Assembly: GCA_014529385.2 (NCBI GenBank)
Contig: CM043952.1
Coordinates: 68,639,370 to 68,703,369, forward strand
Origin: Adiantum capillus-veneris
Taxonomy: Eukaryota > Streptophyta > Polypodiopsida > Polypodiales > Pteridaceae
Direction: 5' to 3'
DNA: 64,000 nucleotides
A program made the position numbers and the translations under genes. How positions within the stretch are numbered: position 1 is the stretch's first letter; each line of letters opens with the position of its first letter. Of the stretch, positions 47,260 through 58,430 are shown one piece after another. A model generated the notes under the pieces. The model saw only the letters and a list, made by a program, of their open reading frames with translations. It was not told the origin of the DNA and did no database searches.

Positions 47260-50131
47260 TCATGCGGACGGTTGACGCGACGCCCAAACGCTGCCTTTTC
47301 GATACTTAGTTGCACGCCAAGCTTCATGGCCTAGGGACGCTCGCAAGCGTTTCCACTTCTCGGATGCTGCAGTACGGGAGGCGTTGCGTAACTGCTTTGC
47401 TAACATCGACTCTCTTGCTTTCTCAATAGTGCGAGTTCTCCCAAAGGTGTGCCTAAAAAACCAGTTAAACATCTCTTGGAGGTAGTTGGAGTGTGAACCA
47501 CCACCACCATGCTGAGTATTCTTGAAGTAGACTCCTTTTGCTCGATAGTGGGACTTCTCCATGCCTTATGTACTCCATATATCAAGCGAACCATAGCGGT
47601 CCATGAAGTATGCACCATGCACATAGAGAATGTGCTAAAACAACCAAAAAGGAGATAAGCCAATATAAAAGTTTCATTTTCAAACATTGCATATGTATTA
47701 AGTCCGTTAAAACAAACCATGTAGTGTGTAATCTTGCTTTCAGACCATCCGTCCTTAGCGGCCTTTGTGAATTCGTAAAGCACCTTCTTGAACTCCTCTC
47801 GCTGCTCAACGGTGGTGCTTGAAAGATTCATCAAGTGCACAACCTTTTGAAAGGATGACCATACTAGCTTGCGTTGGTTAGCAACCTCCACATTGGGATC
47901 TTTGTCCGTCGTGCCTGAACACAAATCTTTCCACAACTCCCACCGCTTCTCACTTGCTAGATCGACACTTGCCTTGGATACCTGCATTGGAGACTTTGAC
48001 ATCTTCTTGAAAAATCGACGTGCCTTGGCTCCATTCATGGAAACCTTCTATACCACCTCATATGTCTTCTCCCTACAAGTCTCTGCTACAATGTTCACCC
48101 TTGATCGGTGACATCCAATCTCATTAAGGAGCGTCTCCACCCCCTGCAAGGAGTCTTTTGACCGTTGAAGGGGCTTCATTGTGAAAGCATAATCAATGTG
48201 ATGCTTTAGGATCCTATCAAATATTCGCATAAACGCATGCAATGTACAAAAGTGAACATTGTTGAGGGAGAAGGGAATTATGGGGTTCCACCCAGGATCT
48301 TTGCTATCCCTATTGGGCACCTCTAGCATATCACATGAAAGAACCAAAGGTTGCCACTCCCTATTTATATGGTCATCATTATCTTCGTCCTGACCTTCCA
48401 CTTGAGTTGCTCGACTTGTCTTGTGCCCTTTCACACAGAATGGGAAGGGAAGTAAAGAATTTGCACCTTGTTTGCATCCAAGCATGCACTTTATGGTCTT
48501 TAGATCACCACCTAAATGCCATTCAACATCAAACTCCCCATGTCCTGGAACCATGAGCTTCTCACCGTTTATTTGAGCTTTAATGACCTCTGTGACCCAT
48601 GGCATTCTACTAAAAATCCATGCAAGGACTTCATGTGTCTCTTTCGGAACTTCAATTGCACCAAGCCACCATATATCTTCTCTGATTGCACACTAAAAGA
48701 GGGCTTTGTCGCTTCACTCGAACTGCAATATTGCTTGGCATAAGCTAGGGCTTCATTCATAAGCGTGATGCTCATTCTCTCCAACTTTCTCCCTTTTACA
48801 ATTACACACTCATCCAACTTCAACACAAACACAAGCTTGCCTTCAAGAACTGCCAACAATATAAAGCCTCAGAATGCATGTTATGACACATCATAGAGCA
48901 TGTAGGCAACCCTAAACTAACCTGCATCACTCAAATTGTAGAAAACAGCCATGGATTGCTGCAATCATATCAAGTCCACAAAGATATTGTTGAATTTGGT
49001 GTAAACAAACCCTTCGGTCCACAACACACTCTTAGAAATAGCACCGCTTCCCTTCCCGCGGCCCTTCCTTCCTTGTGATTTGCTACGGAGCGGCTGAAGA
49101 GGCATCGTGTATTCAATATACAAGTAGTTCCCTATCGGTGAACAACATCTTCATTTGACACCCTCTTGGCAATCGCCACTCTATGAGGAAGTGGGAATAG
49201 GTTTTCCGTGACTCCTCGACTTCTTAATGCATCTTTTAACACTTGATGTATTGCTTGATAGCCCTTCGTACTAATCCCAACAGCATCACAAATATCCTGA
49301 ACATCTAGATCAGTGACAATATTAGCAAAATCACTAAGAACTCTCTTAGTGATTGTGTCTTTCAAGTGTTTTGCCTCTGGAGCATCAAACATCCCAATAA
49401 AGTCCTCTTTGTTGAAACAAGAACGAAGTAAAGAAGCTCGAGCTGACGCATTCTCGCCGCCGCACGTTTCTTGGACAAAGTTCCTACTACCCAAAACAAC
49501 AATGATGAGTGGTATTAGACTTAAACAACATGAGGGGCAGAACATCTTACCTCATAGCTGTCACCCTTCGTTTTCTTGCACCATCACGTGGTGCAAGAGT
49601 TTGAATTTCGGACAACTCTCGTTTCCTCACCCTACCTCCCATGGCAGTACTCTTCATGTGTGAAAGAGTATCCTCAGGCTTTTTAATTACATTTTCCTTG
49701 GTTGCGATGGTGCTCTTTTCCTCCTCAAGCGCACTAGTAGTTGTTTGCATCTGATCTTGAAGATTGTGGAAACTCCCATTCAACAGCTGCCAATGATGTA
49801 AGTAGATCTCGAACCGCCCAAGCTCATGTCTGTTGAGTTTCTTGCAGTAGCCCAACAAACCTTGCTCTCCATTTCCAACGTATTGCAACAGTGATGGAAT
49901 GTTTGTAAAAGGCGGATGGACATTGAGAGAAGGATCCTTTGGGTACAAGCATCCGTCTGTCCAGAGATCCACATTCTTCTCCCCTTGAGCGCGGCGTTCG
50001 TTGGCTGAAGGTAATGTACCCAAGCATGTCTTCTTTGTCGGAACATACTCTTGAGGTAGGCGTAGGAAAAGCCCTAGAGACCTACCGCGTGAAGAGCTTG
50101 CTGGGACATTGGTCACGTCGTCAAGAGGCAT
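47260..50131 (-). pseudogene. Multi-exon gene, candidate DDE-type transposase (two in-frame stops)
   Basis: The first exon starts at the ATG at 50131 and ends at 49549 with donor ATGAG|GTAAGA. Exon pieces follow at about 49530-49132, 48855-48570, 48605-47718 and 47634-47260; the intron 47717-47635 (GT...TTTTAG) rejoins the frame exactly. Family-like features: FVLKLDECVIVKGRK near 48825; an IEVPKETHEVLAW strand near 48640; WHLGGDLKTIKCMLGCKQGA near 48510 followed by PFPFC; a TRP-rich KITHYMHILYVHGAYF join; and QGMEKSHYRAK near 47560 with NTQHGGGGSHSN. An acid-D, GGD-x-K and late E series like this is how DDE transposases are laid out, but I cannot name the superfamily. In-frame TAG at 48048-48050 and TAA at 47566-47568 break it; both would be C-to-T changes of glutamine codons. 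Some 5' exon borders are uncertain. Confidence 0.6.
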
Positions 50132-50209
50132 TGTAGGATGGAGAGATGGAGCTTGAAGGATGGAGAGATGGGTGTGTAGGTGCAGTAGCAGGTGCAGGTG
50201 CAGGTGCAA

Positions 50210-50690
50210 GGGAGATGGGTGTAGGAGAGGAGCTTAGATTAGGAGAGAAAGTGGTCAATTTTGGGGGGGATTTCCTAAAAGTTTTGGAGGGAGTCAAAAA
50301 ATGATGAATTATGAGTAATTTAGCTTAAAAATATTTTTTTAATATGTATATATGTTGGGGGTACTTTTTAGGGGGAAATAGAGTTTTTTTGAAAGTTTTT
50401 GAAAAAAGTCATTTTTTTGACCTCTTTGACCCACGGATTTGATTAGGTGGCATGGGAGAGTTAAGAGGCCACTTACAAGCTGGCCAAAAAGCTAGAGAGA
50501 GAAGACCCCCTACCCCCCTACTTTTCAAATGATTTACCCCCCCCCCTCCCTACTTTTTAAATGGTTACCCCTCCCCTTCCCCCTACCTTTTTAGGGGTCA
50601 AAGGTGGAGGAGACCCTAACAAACTAGCCCCATTCAAAGCCTTTGTCCCCCTTAATCTTGGCAAGCTTCCTTGAAATTAGGGATTCTTAC
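50210..50690. other. Right subterminal non-coding region of the transposon
   Basis: Upstream of the transposase candidate on the minus strand. It holds a TATATA-containing AT stretch near 50330-50360, suitable for a promoter, and C-rich runs at 50505-50590 that mirror the G/C-rich tracts of the left end. Confidence 0.5.
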
Positions 50691-50718
50691 AAGGCCCATG
50701 GAGAGTCCATATTTTTCC
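50691..50718 (-). repeat. Right terminal inverted repeat
   Basis: Partner of 41163-41190, followed by TA and then the resumed gypsy reverse-transcriptase coding sequence. Confidence 0.93.
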
Positions 50719-50720
50719 TA

Positions 50721-53700
50721 ATGAAGAGGAGATCATGAGGCAAGTACAAGAATTGGTTGACAAAGGGATGGTGAGGCCTAGCTCCTCTCCCTTTTGTTCT
50801 CCAGTCATTTTAGTGCAAAAGAAAGATGGTACATATCGTATGTGTGTGGAATATCGAGCACTAAACCATATCACTATCAAAAAAAGATTTCCCATGTCTT
50901 GGGTAGAAGATCTATTTGATAAGCTACAAGGTGCTACCTACTTCAGTAGGATGGACCTTAAAAATGGCTATCATCAAATGAGGATAGTGGATGAAGATAC
51001 CCTAAAGACCGCGTTTCGTACCATTACGTAGAGGATGGGGTGTAGGAGGGCCTCTTTATTTTCCATGAGCTTATGAAGGTGATTAACATTTTGACAAATA
51101 GGTGTACGCCATGTGTGCAAGAGTGGTGGGTGTGTAAGAGATGTGTAAGAGTGGTCAAAGTATGCACTTTGCCCCCCAAAAAGGAGGTGGAAAATTTCAT
51201 GATTTTTGGCCTTCCACAACTCCCACATATGATCTTCGATTTGAGCGGAGATCATAGACCTGCAATCTATGCGTCGAGCTCTTTCCATATATGCTACATG
51301 ATATGGTTTTACCCACTAGATTTTAAATTCCATTTTGGGAAGAAACTTTGAATTCAAGTAAACTAGCCGTTTGGCCTGTTTGAATTCAAAATTTGTCCTT
51401 TGATTACTTTCTTAATACTAAAGGTTTGACTTCCTCAAACTGCTAAATAAAGAGGCCCTCCTAGACCCCATTCTCTTCCTAATGAATGTTTGGCCTTTAT
51501 GAATATCAAGTCATGCCTTTTGGCTTGACTAATGCACCAGCCACGTTCAATCGTCTGATGGAGAAAATATTTAGACCCTACTGTAAATTCACTTGAGTGT
51601 TCTTTGATGATATCATTATCTACTCCAAGTCATTGGAGGAACACAAGTAACATCTCCAAGTGAATTTTCAAGCACTAAGGGAGAACAAGCTTTTTCTCAA
51701 TCAAAAGAAAAGCCAATTTTTCCTTCAAGAGATTCAATACTTAGGTCCTATTATCTCCCAAGATGGTATCCAAATAGATCCATCAAAGTTTGAGGTAATA
51801 AAATCATGGCCTAATCCAAGGAATCTACATGAGTTAAGAAGATTTACTGGTATGTGTGCATACTACAGACGCTTCATAGAAAATTCTCTCAAATAGTAGG
51901 ACCATTACATGACTTAACAAAGAAGAACGTTAAGTATTCATGGACTGCTAAGGAGAAAAATGCTTTTGACAAGCTCAAAGAGAAGCTTAAGACTCCCAAC
52001 CAGTCTTCATGCTTCCGGATCTCTCAAAGCCATTTGAGGTCCAATGTGATGCTTGTGGTGATTGCCTTGGAGCAGTATTGCTCCAAGAAGGGCATGCCGC
52101 CATAGCATATGAAAGCCGAAGGCTCAATACGGACGAACGGATCTTAGAAATTTATGAGAAAGAGATTTTAGCTGTTCTACATGCCTAGACACATGGAAGA
52201 ACTATTTATTGGGGACTCCATTTATTCTACAAACTGACCATGAAAGTCTCAAGCACTTCATGACGCAAACCAAGCTTTCCGACAAATAAATGAGGTGGGA
52301 AAATTTTCTTTCGCAATTTAATTTTCATATTGTTCACATTGCTGTTAAGCACAATCAAGTGGCTGATGCACTTTCACGATGAACAAAAGTTAATGCGGTG
52401 TCTATAGCAACTCATAATGATCTATCTTCTATTATAGATGAGTATGCTACTAACCTTGACTTTAAAGATGTAATATCAGACCTTGCTTTGGGGAAGAAAG
52501 AGGAACCATTCACCTTGCACGATGGTTATCTTCTCCATGGCAATAGGCTATGTGTTACCCACTCCCTTCGTGAGAAAGTCATGTATGAATCCCATGCTCC
52601 TCCTTATGCGGGGCATAGAGGCATTCAACCTACTCTCCGAGGAGTAGAGACATATTTCTATTGGCCTACCATGAAAGTGGAAATACAAGACTATGTTTCA
52701 AAATGTGTGGTATGCCAAAAGGCCAAGTATGATAGAGGGAAGCAACCTAGATTACTCTATCCATTGCCTATTCCAAATTCATCATGGGAGAACTCGTATA
52801 TCCATAGATTTTATCTTTGGATTACCCAAGTCTATCCATGGGAATATAGGAATATGGACAATAGTCTACAGGTTTAGCAAGCAAGAACACTTTATTCTTG
52901 TCAAAAAGACTATTAAGGCACACCAAATGGCAACTCTCTTCATATCTCAGATTTTTAAACACCATGGATTGCCAACATCCATCATGTCAGATAGAGATCC
53001 TATAATGACCAGTAATGTTTGGAAAGGTCTCTTTGAAATGTAGGTACAAGATTGAATTTCTCATCGACATATCACCCGCAAACAGATGGCCAAAGTGAGA
53101 TAGACAATCTTACAATACTTGATCTACTAAAGACTTATGTCAGAAGTAGATCAACACTCACAATGGAAAAAGTACTTACCTCTTGTAGAGTATGCATACA
53201 ATAATAATATACATACTTATACAGGAAAAACACCTTTTGACATCAGTGAGGGAAGACCTAAAAGTCCCTTGCTACTTAAGGTACATGGGAAGATCTTCAC
53301 TACCGATGAGTATAGCCGTGACCTACAAGAATCTTTTCAAAAGATTAAGGAGGCTATATCCATCTCTCTGACAAGCACAGAAGGGCCTTAACATTCAAAG
53401 AAAATGATTGGGTCTTACTTAAGTTTCCCAAGGCTTGATTGAGGCAAACGATGGACAAAAATACTACGTGCCATCAAAAGTATTATGCTAAATTAGCTAA
53501 AAGATACTATGGTCCTTTTCAAATCTTAAAGCCAATCAATGAGATGGCTTATCAACTCAAGTTTCCCAACCATTGGCCCATACACAATGTTTTTTATGTG
53601 AGCCTACTTAAGCCCTACAAAGGAGAGCCACCAAGTGAACCAATTATTGAAGATCCTCCCGAAATCAAAGACCAAGAAGAGGTGCTACAACCCAAAGCTA

Positions 53701-53795
53701 TCCTTTGGCATGAAGACAAGGTACTACTACATGGTAATATTATCCGATATTATCTTATTAAGTTCAAAAATTATCCTGTTAAAGATGCTAGATAG
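50721..53795 (+). pseudogene. Reverse transcriptase, RNase H, integrase and chromodomain of the second gypsy element (broken)
   Basis: The frame resumes after the TIR transposon and runs to the MITE-like insertion at 51027. Reverse transcriptase motifs are SSPFCSPVILVQKKDG near 50790, MDLKNGYHQMRI near 50960 and, after the [17 protein letters not shown] near 51520 and FFDDIIIYSKS near 51610. RNase H follows near 51990-52380 in shifting frames. Integrase shows the HHCC zinc region (AGHRGIQPT to CVVCQKAK, 52600-52730), the core SIDFIFGLPKS near 52810 and SDRDP near 52990, and the C-terminal GPFQILK and HNVFYVSLLK (53510-53610). The end (53640-53795) has the YLIKFKNYP and DAR pattern of a chromodomain. 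Stops are scattered, and a frameshift accompanies the MITE junction. Confidence 0.9.
51027..51479. mobile_element. MITE-like TIR element, copy 2 (453 bp), inside reverse transcriptase
   Basis: Matches 12151-12608 over its whole length. Right end (reverse complement) GGAAGAGAATGGGGTCTAGG; left end CGTAGAGGATGGGGTGTAGG, so the left tip has mutated. TA is present on both sides (51025-51026, 51480-51481). The interior has no coding capacity. It splits the gypsy domain between RMDLKNGYHQ and [10 protein letters not shown]. Confidence 0.88.
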
Positions 53796-54210
53796 ATGCA
53801 AGGAATATAACTTAAGGATAGTATGAACCTTGTCAAATGCTTACAATGCTACATTAGAGTAATCAAATGTACAAATTTATTTTAAATGACCAATGTTTTT
53901 GTCTTATCATACTAGTTCTCTTTTTATTATTCTGCACAAATTTAAGAAGTATGCATACTTAGAATCATGTTTTTGATGACGACATCCCCAAACACCAAGT
54001 AGAATTTGTCACTCTACTTGGGAGAATGAAATGGACTAAAGAGCAGAAATGCTTGCAGAAGCTATGTCTCCCACGGACCAAATGGATTATTTATCCATCT
54101 TGGAATGATGCTGTAGGGTAAAAAGGGATCCTCTAGCCGCTAAGAAACATTGACTAATGACTAAGGATTTATCTCTTCTACCTCATAGTCAAGGACGACT
54201 ATGATTTCAA
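53796..54210. other. 3' untranslated part of the second gypsy element
   Basis: Non-coding stretch between the chromodomain and the polypurine tract. No structure noticed. Confidence 0.5.
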
Positions 54211-54221
54211 GAGAGAGATAA
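54211..54221 (+). promoter_or_regulatory. Polypurine tract of the second gypsy element
   Basis: GAGAGAGATAA directly before the TGTCTTAAAAATC start of the 3' LTR. Confidence 0.8.
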
Positions 54222-55348
54222 TGTCTTAAAAATCTAATATCTAACAAACCCAAATGATTTTCTCATATTAAACTTAGCATTTAATGCGGAAGAATAGATG
54301 GGAACAAGGGTTAGAATATAGACATGTGCTTACAGACCTTTCTCAACACGGGGCCAATGGTAAAGGGGTCCAAATGAGAGATGGTCTGTCAAAGAGCAAG
54401 ACTAATCAATGGAGCTTAAAAGACATTAGGGTTAGCTTCATTAATCAAGTGTTCAAAAATCCTTTGACCTTAGGTAAGCTAGGACTGAGCTTGAGGTGGA
54501 AACTCGGCCCAAGATTGAGGTGCTTGTCGTGCTTGATGGCTAAGGTGCTTGAGGTGCTTGTCGTGCTTGCTGACTAAGATGCTTGAGGTGCTTGTTGTGC
54601 TTGCCGACTAGGGAGCTTGAGGTGCTTCTGGGAACACTACCCAAGCTTAAGGTGCTTTGTCATTTTTGCTGACTAAGGTGCTTGAGAGTAAGGTGTTCAA
54701 AAGGTCAAATCCCATCCCTACAAGAGAGGGAGGGAGCCCTAAAGCTAGGGGGATGACACAAGGCAAGTTTGGTACAAAGAAAGCAAATAGGACACTTGTC
54801 AAGCTCCTCCTCATGTTGCCCTCATGGTGTGCCTAAAGCCTATTGGTTGGCCTCCCAAGGGGTCCAATGATAAATTAGTTAATTTAATTAATTGTTTTTG
54901 CATTTATCAAGTCCTCTCTCTCAAAGGGGAAAGGGGGACACTTGTCCCAAGACTACCCTTGTTGCTTGATATGCCACTTGCTTGTGATTGGCTAGGCCTG
55001 CAGGGGTCCAATGAGCTTCAAGCATGAGCTACAAGGGAGGGGGGTTGACCAAAGCAAGAAGGGGGTTGCTTGGGGGGTATACTCTCCCACACACACTCAC
55101 ACACAGGCTCATTGTGTGAAGTGAAAAGTGCAAGAGCTCCATCTCCTTCTCCAAGCTAGTAGAGAAGTTGAGAGCCTACACCAACACTCTTGGCGGCTAT
55201 GGAATGCAAATCCAACCAAGAGCCATGCTTCAATGCTTAAGCTTTCCATCTTCTCAATCTTCATTACTATGCTATTATGCTAGCAAGAAGAGTGATGATA
55301 AGTGAGTAACTATTTCTTTCTCCTATGGAATGTTTCTTCTTCCTCTTC
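54222..55348 (+). repeat. 3' LTR of the second gypsy element, truncated
   Basis: Matches the 5' LTR from its first base to about 34650 and then stops abruptly at CTTCCTCTTCC, so the last 440 bp or so are missing. It lacks the 248-bp insertion. GGTGCTTGAGGTGCTTGTCG-like tandem units recur at 54520-54620. Confidence 0.85.
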
Positions 55349-55907
55349 CGAACATGGTTCATGTCATGTTTATGATGACGATATTGTTAATAATGCTTTC
55401 TCTACTTTTGAAGATCCCGTTACTTATAATGAAGCTATCTCTTCATCACAAAAGGATCATTGGTAAGAGGCTATGGAAGCAGAGTACAATTCTCTTATCT
55501 CTGTTTGTACATGGATACTAACTGAACTACCTCCTGGTCGTACAACTATTAAGTGTAAGTGGTTGTATAAGACAAAGGTAAAAGAAGATGGATCTTTTGA
55601 CAATTTCAAGGCACATTTAGTTGAAAAAGGTTACTCCCAAGTTGCTGGTGTTGATTATCAAGAGACCTTTTCACCAATTGTTTGCATTACAAGCGTTCGA
55701 ATTTTATTGGCATTTGCTGTTTAATTTGATTCAAAAGCTCATCAAATGGATGTACGAACTGATTTTCTAAATGGTGATTTGGAAGAGGAAATCTATATGG
55801 AACAGCCAGAAGGGTTTGTTATTTCAGGTAAAGAAGACCTTGTTGCTCAACTCCATAAGACACTATATGGTCTCAAACAAGCTTCGCGGGCCTGGTATAC
55901 AAAATTT
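55349..55907 (+). pseudogene. Ty1/copia reverse transcriptase fragment
   Basis: Begins directly at the broken end of the gypsy LTR. Readable motifs include EAMEAEYNSLI, LPPGRTTIKCKWLYKTK, VEKGYSQVAGVDYQETFSP, then after a stop QMDVRTDFLNGDLEEEIYM, EQPEGFV and LYGLKQASRAWYTKF. This is the first two thirds of the copia polymerase domain. It ends where the next copia element's LTR starts (55908). Stops occur at HW*EA near 55465 and after FAV near 55722. Confidence 0.9.
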
Positions 55908-56134
55908 TGTTGGAATTAGGGTTGCAGAGAAACACACATAGCTTGGAGAAGACGAAGGAAGCTCAAGGCACACAACAGAGAGTGTATTACTTAGTGTGCA
56001 ATGGAAAGATAGATAACCCTAGAGTGATGGGCATATATACAATGCATGGGGGAAAAAACATCCTACAGAGGGAAAAAATGCCCCGGCGGTCCTAGTGTGT
56101 TCACACACATCACTACCACATGTATATGGTAACA
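55908..56134 (-). repeat. 3' LTR of the minus-strand copia (227 bp)
   Basis: On the minus strand it begins TGTTACCATATACATG and ends CTAATTCCAACA. Its outer 54 bp match 63945-63998. Confidence 0.85.
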
Positions 56135-56209
56135 AATTCCCCCTGGAGTGATGCGGTGAACGAGAGCTGGCACATGAGTAAAGGGAAGTGCCATGCCTCA
56201 AGGACATGA

Positions 56210-58372
56210 TCAGTCCACAAAGGGGAGTAAACCCAAAGCTTTGCGGAAAGCTTCAAGCTTCTCACGAGACAATGCCTTTGTGAAAAGATCTGCAAGGTTG
56301 TCCTGTGTTGGCACATAAGGCAAGCTGATCTCTCCTGCTGAGAGCCTCTCCCTGACATAGTGGTAATGCACCTCAATGTGCTTTGTGCGAGCATGAAAAA
56401 CTGGGTTCCTAGCAACTACCAATGCGCTTTGACTGTCAGTGTAGATAGTGTTGGCAGTGTCCTGTCCAACACCCAAATTAGCCATAAGGTGTCTGAGCCA
56501 TACACACTCAACCGTAGCTGTGAAGACTGCCCTGTACTTAGCCTCACAACTCGAAGTGGCCATAGTAGGTTGCTTCTTGCTCAACCATGATATACATGAA
56601 CTGCCAAGCATGAAACAAAAACCACTTGTGGACACTCACGTTTCTAAACAACCAGCCCAATCTGAGTCCGAAAAAGCATGTAAGTCTGGCGGCAATGATC
56701 TCCCCTTGGGATAAAACAAGCCAAGATGTAAAGTGCCACTAAGGTAGTGGAAAATCCTCTTGACAGCCTGCCAATGCTTAGATCGTAGGATAAGCATAAA
56801 TCTGCTGGCCTATGAGACTGCAAACTGAATATCCGGCCTCGTGTTGCATACATAAATGAGGCAGCCATCAGCACTTTGATAAAGAGTGACATCAGCAGGA
56901 TCGCCAGCATCATGTAGACTCAACTTCAAACCTGTTTCCATGCGAGTGGCTATAGGTTTGCAATCCTCAAGTCCAAAATTACATAGCAATGTCTCTATGT
57001 AACTTTTCTGACACAAGGCAATACCACCATCACACTGCTTAAACTGTATCCCCAAGTAATGATGCAACAACCCCAAATCTTTCATCTTGAAAGTAGCATT
57101 CAAATCAGCCTTAAATTCAGCAATATGTCTCTCATTTGGTCCAGTGATCAACAAATCATCGACATAAAGAACCACAATGAGAAGTACATCACCCTCACGC
57201 TTTACATACAATGTGCTTTCTGTTGGACTGTTACGAAAGCCTTGCTTAACCAAATGAGTGTCAGCTTTCTCATACCAAGCACGAGGAAATTGCTTCAACC
57301 CATACAAAGCCTTCTTACATTTGCACACTTTGTGCTCTTGTCCTTTTATGACAACACCGCGAGGCTGCGTTACATAAACTTCCTCAAATATGTCACCATT
57401 CAAGATAGCAGTAACAATGTCTGATTGATGTACATCCCAACCAAAATGAGCTGCCAATGCACATAGAAAAGGCACAGTAGTCATACGACAAGTGGGAGAA
57501 AAAGTCTCTTCGTAATCTATGCATTTTTGCTGTGCATGACCCTTTGCAACAAGTCGAGCCTTATGGCGATCAATCTCACCATCCGGCTTGCGTTTCAACT
57601 TGTAAACCCACTTTGTACCAATGGCCTTTTTGCCAGGAGGCAAATCACATAAAGTCCATGTGTCATTTTCTATAAGTGCATCATATTCTGATTGCATGAC
57701 AGCCATCCAATTTTTTGACTCTTGCAAGAGCAATGTGCATAATGCATCAAACTTGACAACTTCTGGATTTCCTTGGGTCATAAGTCTCCAAGTACTAGCA
57801 AAAGTCTGGTAAGAATCTGGTAAGGCATCAAGAACAGTCTGCACAAGTGAACTATCTGAAATGACTTCACCTGCAGAAATAAGCTGCTCATTGATATCCT
57901 TGACACTAGCAAGGAAAGTGTCCATATCATCTTCCTCATGCATAATCTTCGACTCCAGCTCTTTACACAACAAAGCAATTTTAGCCTTATTGCGGCTTGC
58001 ATAAAGACCTGCTAAAATATCCCAAGCCCGTTTTGCAGATTTTGCTGAACGGATGTGAGGAACAATGGTGCGCTTCATAGACAACGCAATCAATGCATGA
58101 GCATGCGCATCCTTAACATCCCAATGAGCTTGTTCTGCTGTAGGCAAAACAACTCTAACAGCTGCAATCCTTGCAGCAAGACCTGCAACATCCTCAACAT
58201 TGCCTACATCCTTAGAACCAGGACGTACATCAATGCCCTGCACAATGTTCCAGACGCCCTTTGACACAAGAACATGTTGCATCATATAAGCCCACATAGG
58301 GTAATTGTCCCCATCCAACCTGTCCTCAACAGCAAACATCTTGAACACATCTGTGTTGTTGTTGTCAGCCAT
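56210..58372 (-). pseudogene. gag-RT-RNase H fusion of the minus-strand copia
   Basis: The ATG at 58372 opens 520 codons. Residues 1 to about 215 are a copia gag of the UBN2 type (WAYMMQHVLVSKGVWNIV near the start). At LLLQESKN the frame passes without a break into reverse transcriptase (WMAVMQSEYDALI), skipping the zinc knuckle, protease and integrase. The polymerase shows LYVDDLLITG (YVDD active site) and LHHYLGIQF. The frame ends at 56810. RNase H continues from 56635 to 56210 with ISWLSKKQPTMATSSCEAKY and TDSQSALVVARNP. About 170 bp between 56810 and 56635 are frameshifted, so the polymerase-RNase H join is broken in this copy. Confidence 0.88.
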
Positions 58373-58425
58373 GGTAAATGTTGCACGTGATGTGAAAACT
58401 GCCCGAAAATAGGAGAAACGGAGCG

Positions 58426-58430
58426 GGAAC
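58426..58430. repeat. Target-site duplication GGAAC (left)
   Basis: Identical to 63636-63640 on the other side of the plus-strand copia. Confidence 0.95.

Larger units (their letters stand above)
41163..50718. mobile_element. 9,556-bp TIR DNA transposon with histone H3 cargo
   Basis: The ends GGAAAAATATGGACTCTCC (41163) and its reverse complement (ending 50718) extend to a 28-bp terminal inverted repeat (41163-41190, 50691-50718) with one mismatch. TA flanks both sides (41161-41162, 50719-50720). Taking out the element and one TA leaves the gypsy frame uninterrupted, so the borders are secure. Inside are two plus-strand genes at left and two minus-strand genes at right, converging on a non-coding centre with two hairpin repeats. 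No gag, pol, Helitron or CACTA hallmark is present. A TA duplication is usual for Tc1/mariner, but size, gene number and protein content do not fit that group. I treat it as a TIR family I cannot assign. Confidence 0.9.
33272..55348 (+). mobile_element. Ty3/gypsy chromodomain element, opened by several later insertions and truncated at its 3' end
   Basis: A 1,821-bp 5' LTR (33272-35092) is followed by an initiator-Met primer site, gag and protease (39068-41140), reverse transcriptase, RNase H, integrase and chromodomain (50721-53795), a polypurine tract (54211-54221) and a 3' LTR that stops at 55348. The interior is interrupted by a LINE in the leader, the 9.56-kb TIR transposon at 41163-50718 and a MITE-like copy at 51027-51479. 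The large insertion with one TA copy is 9,558 bp, a multiple of three, and the coding frame on both sides is the same, which ties the halves together. This element is older than everything inside it. Confidence 0.9.

Noticed and set aside
51486..51500. Exact empty-site reconstruction for MITE copy 2
   Set aside because: TA flanks the insertion, but the reverse-transcriptase frame does not rejoin exactly, so a small extra change occurred and the precise pre-insertion sequence cannot be read.
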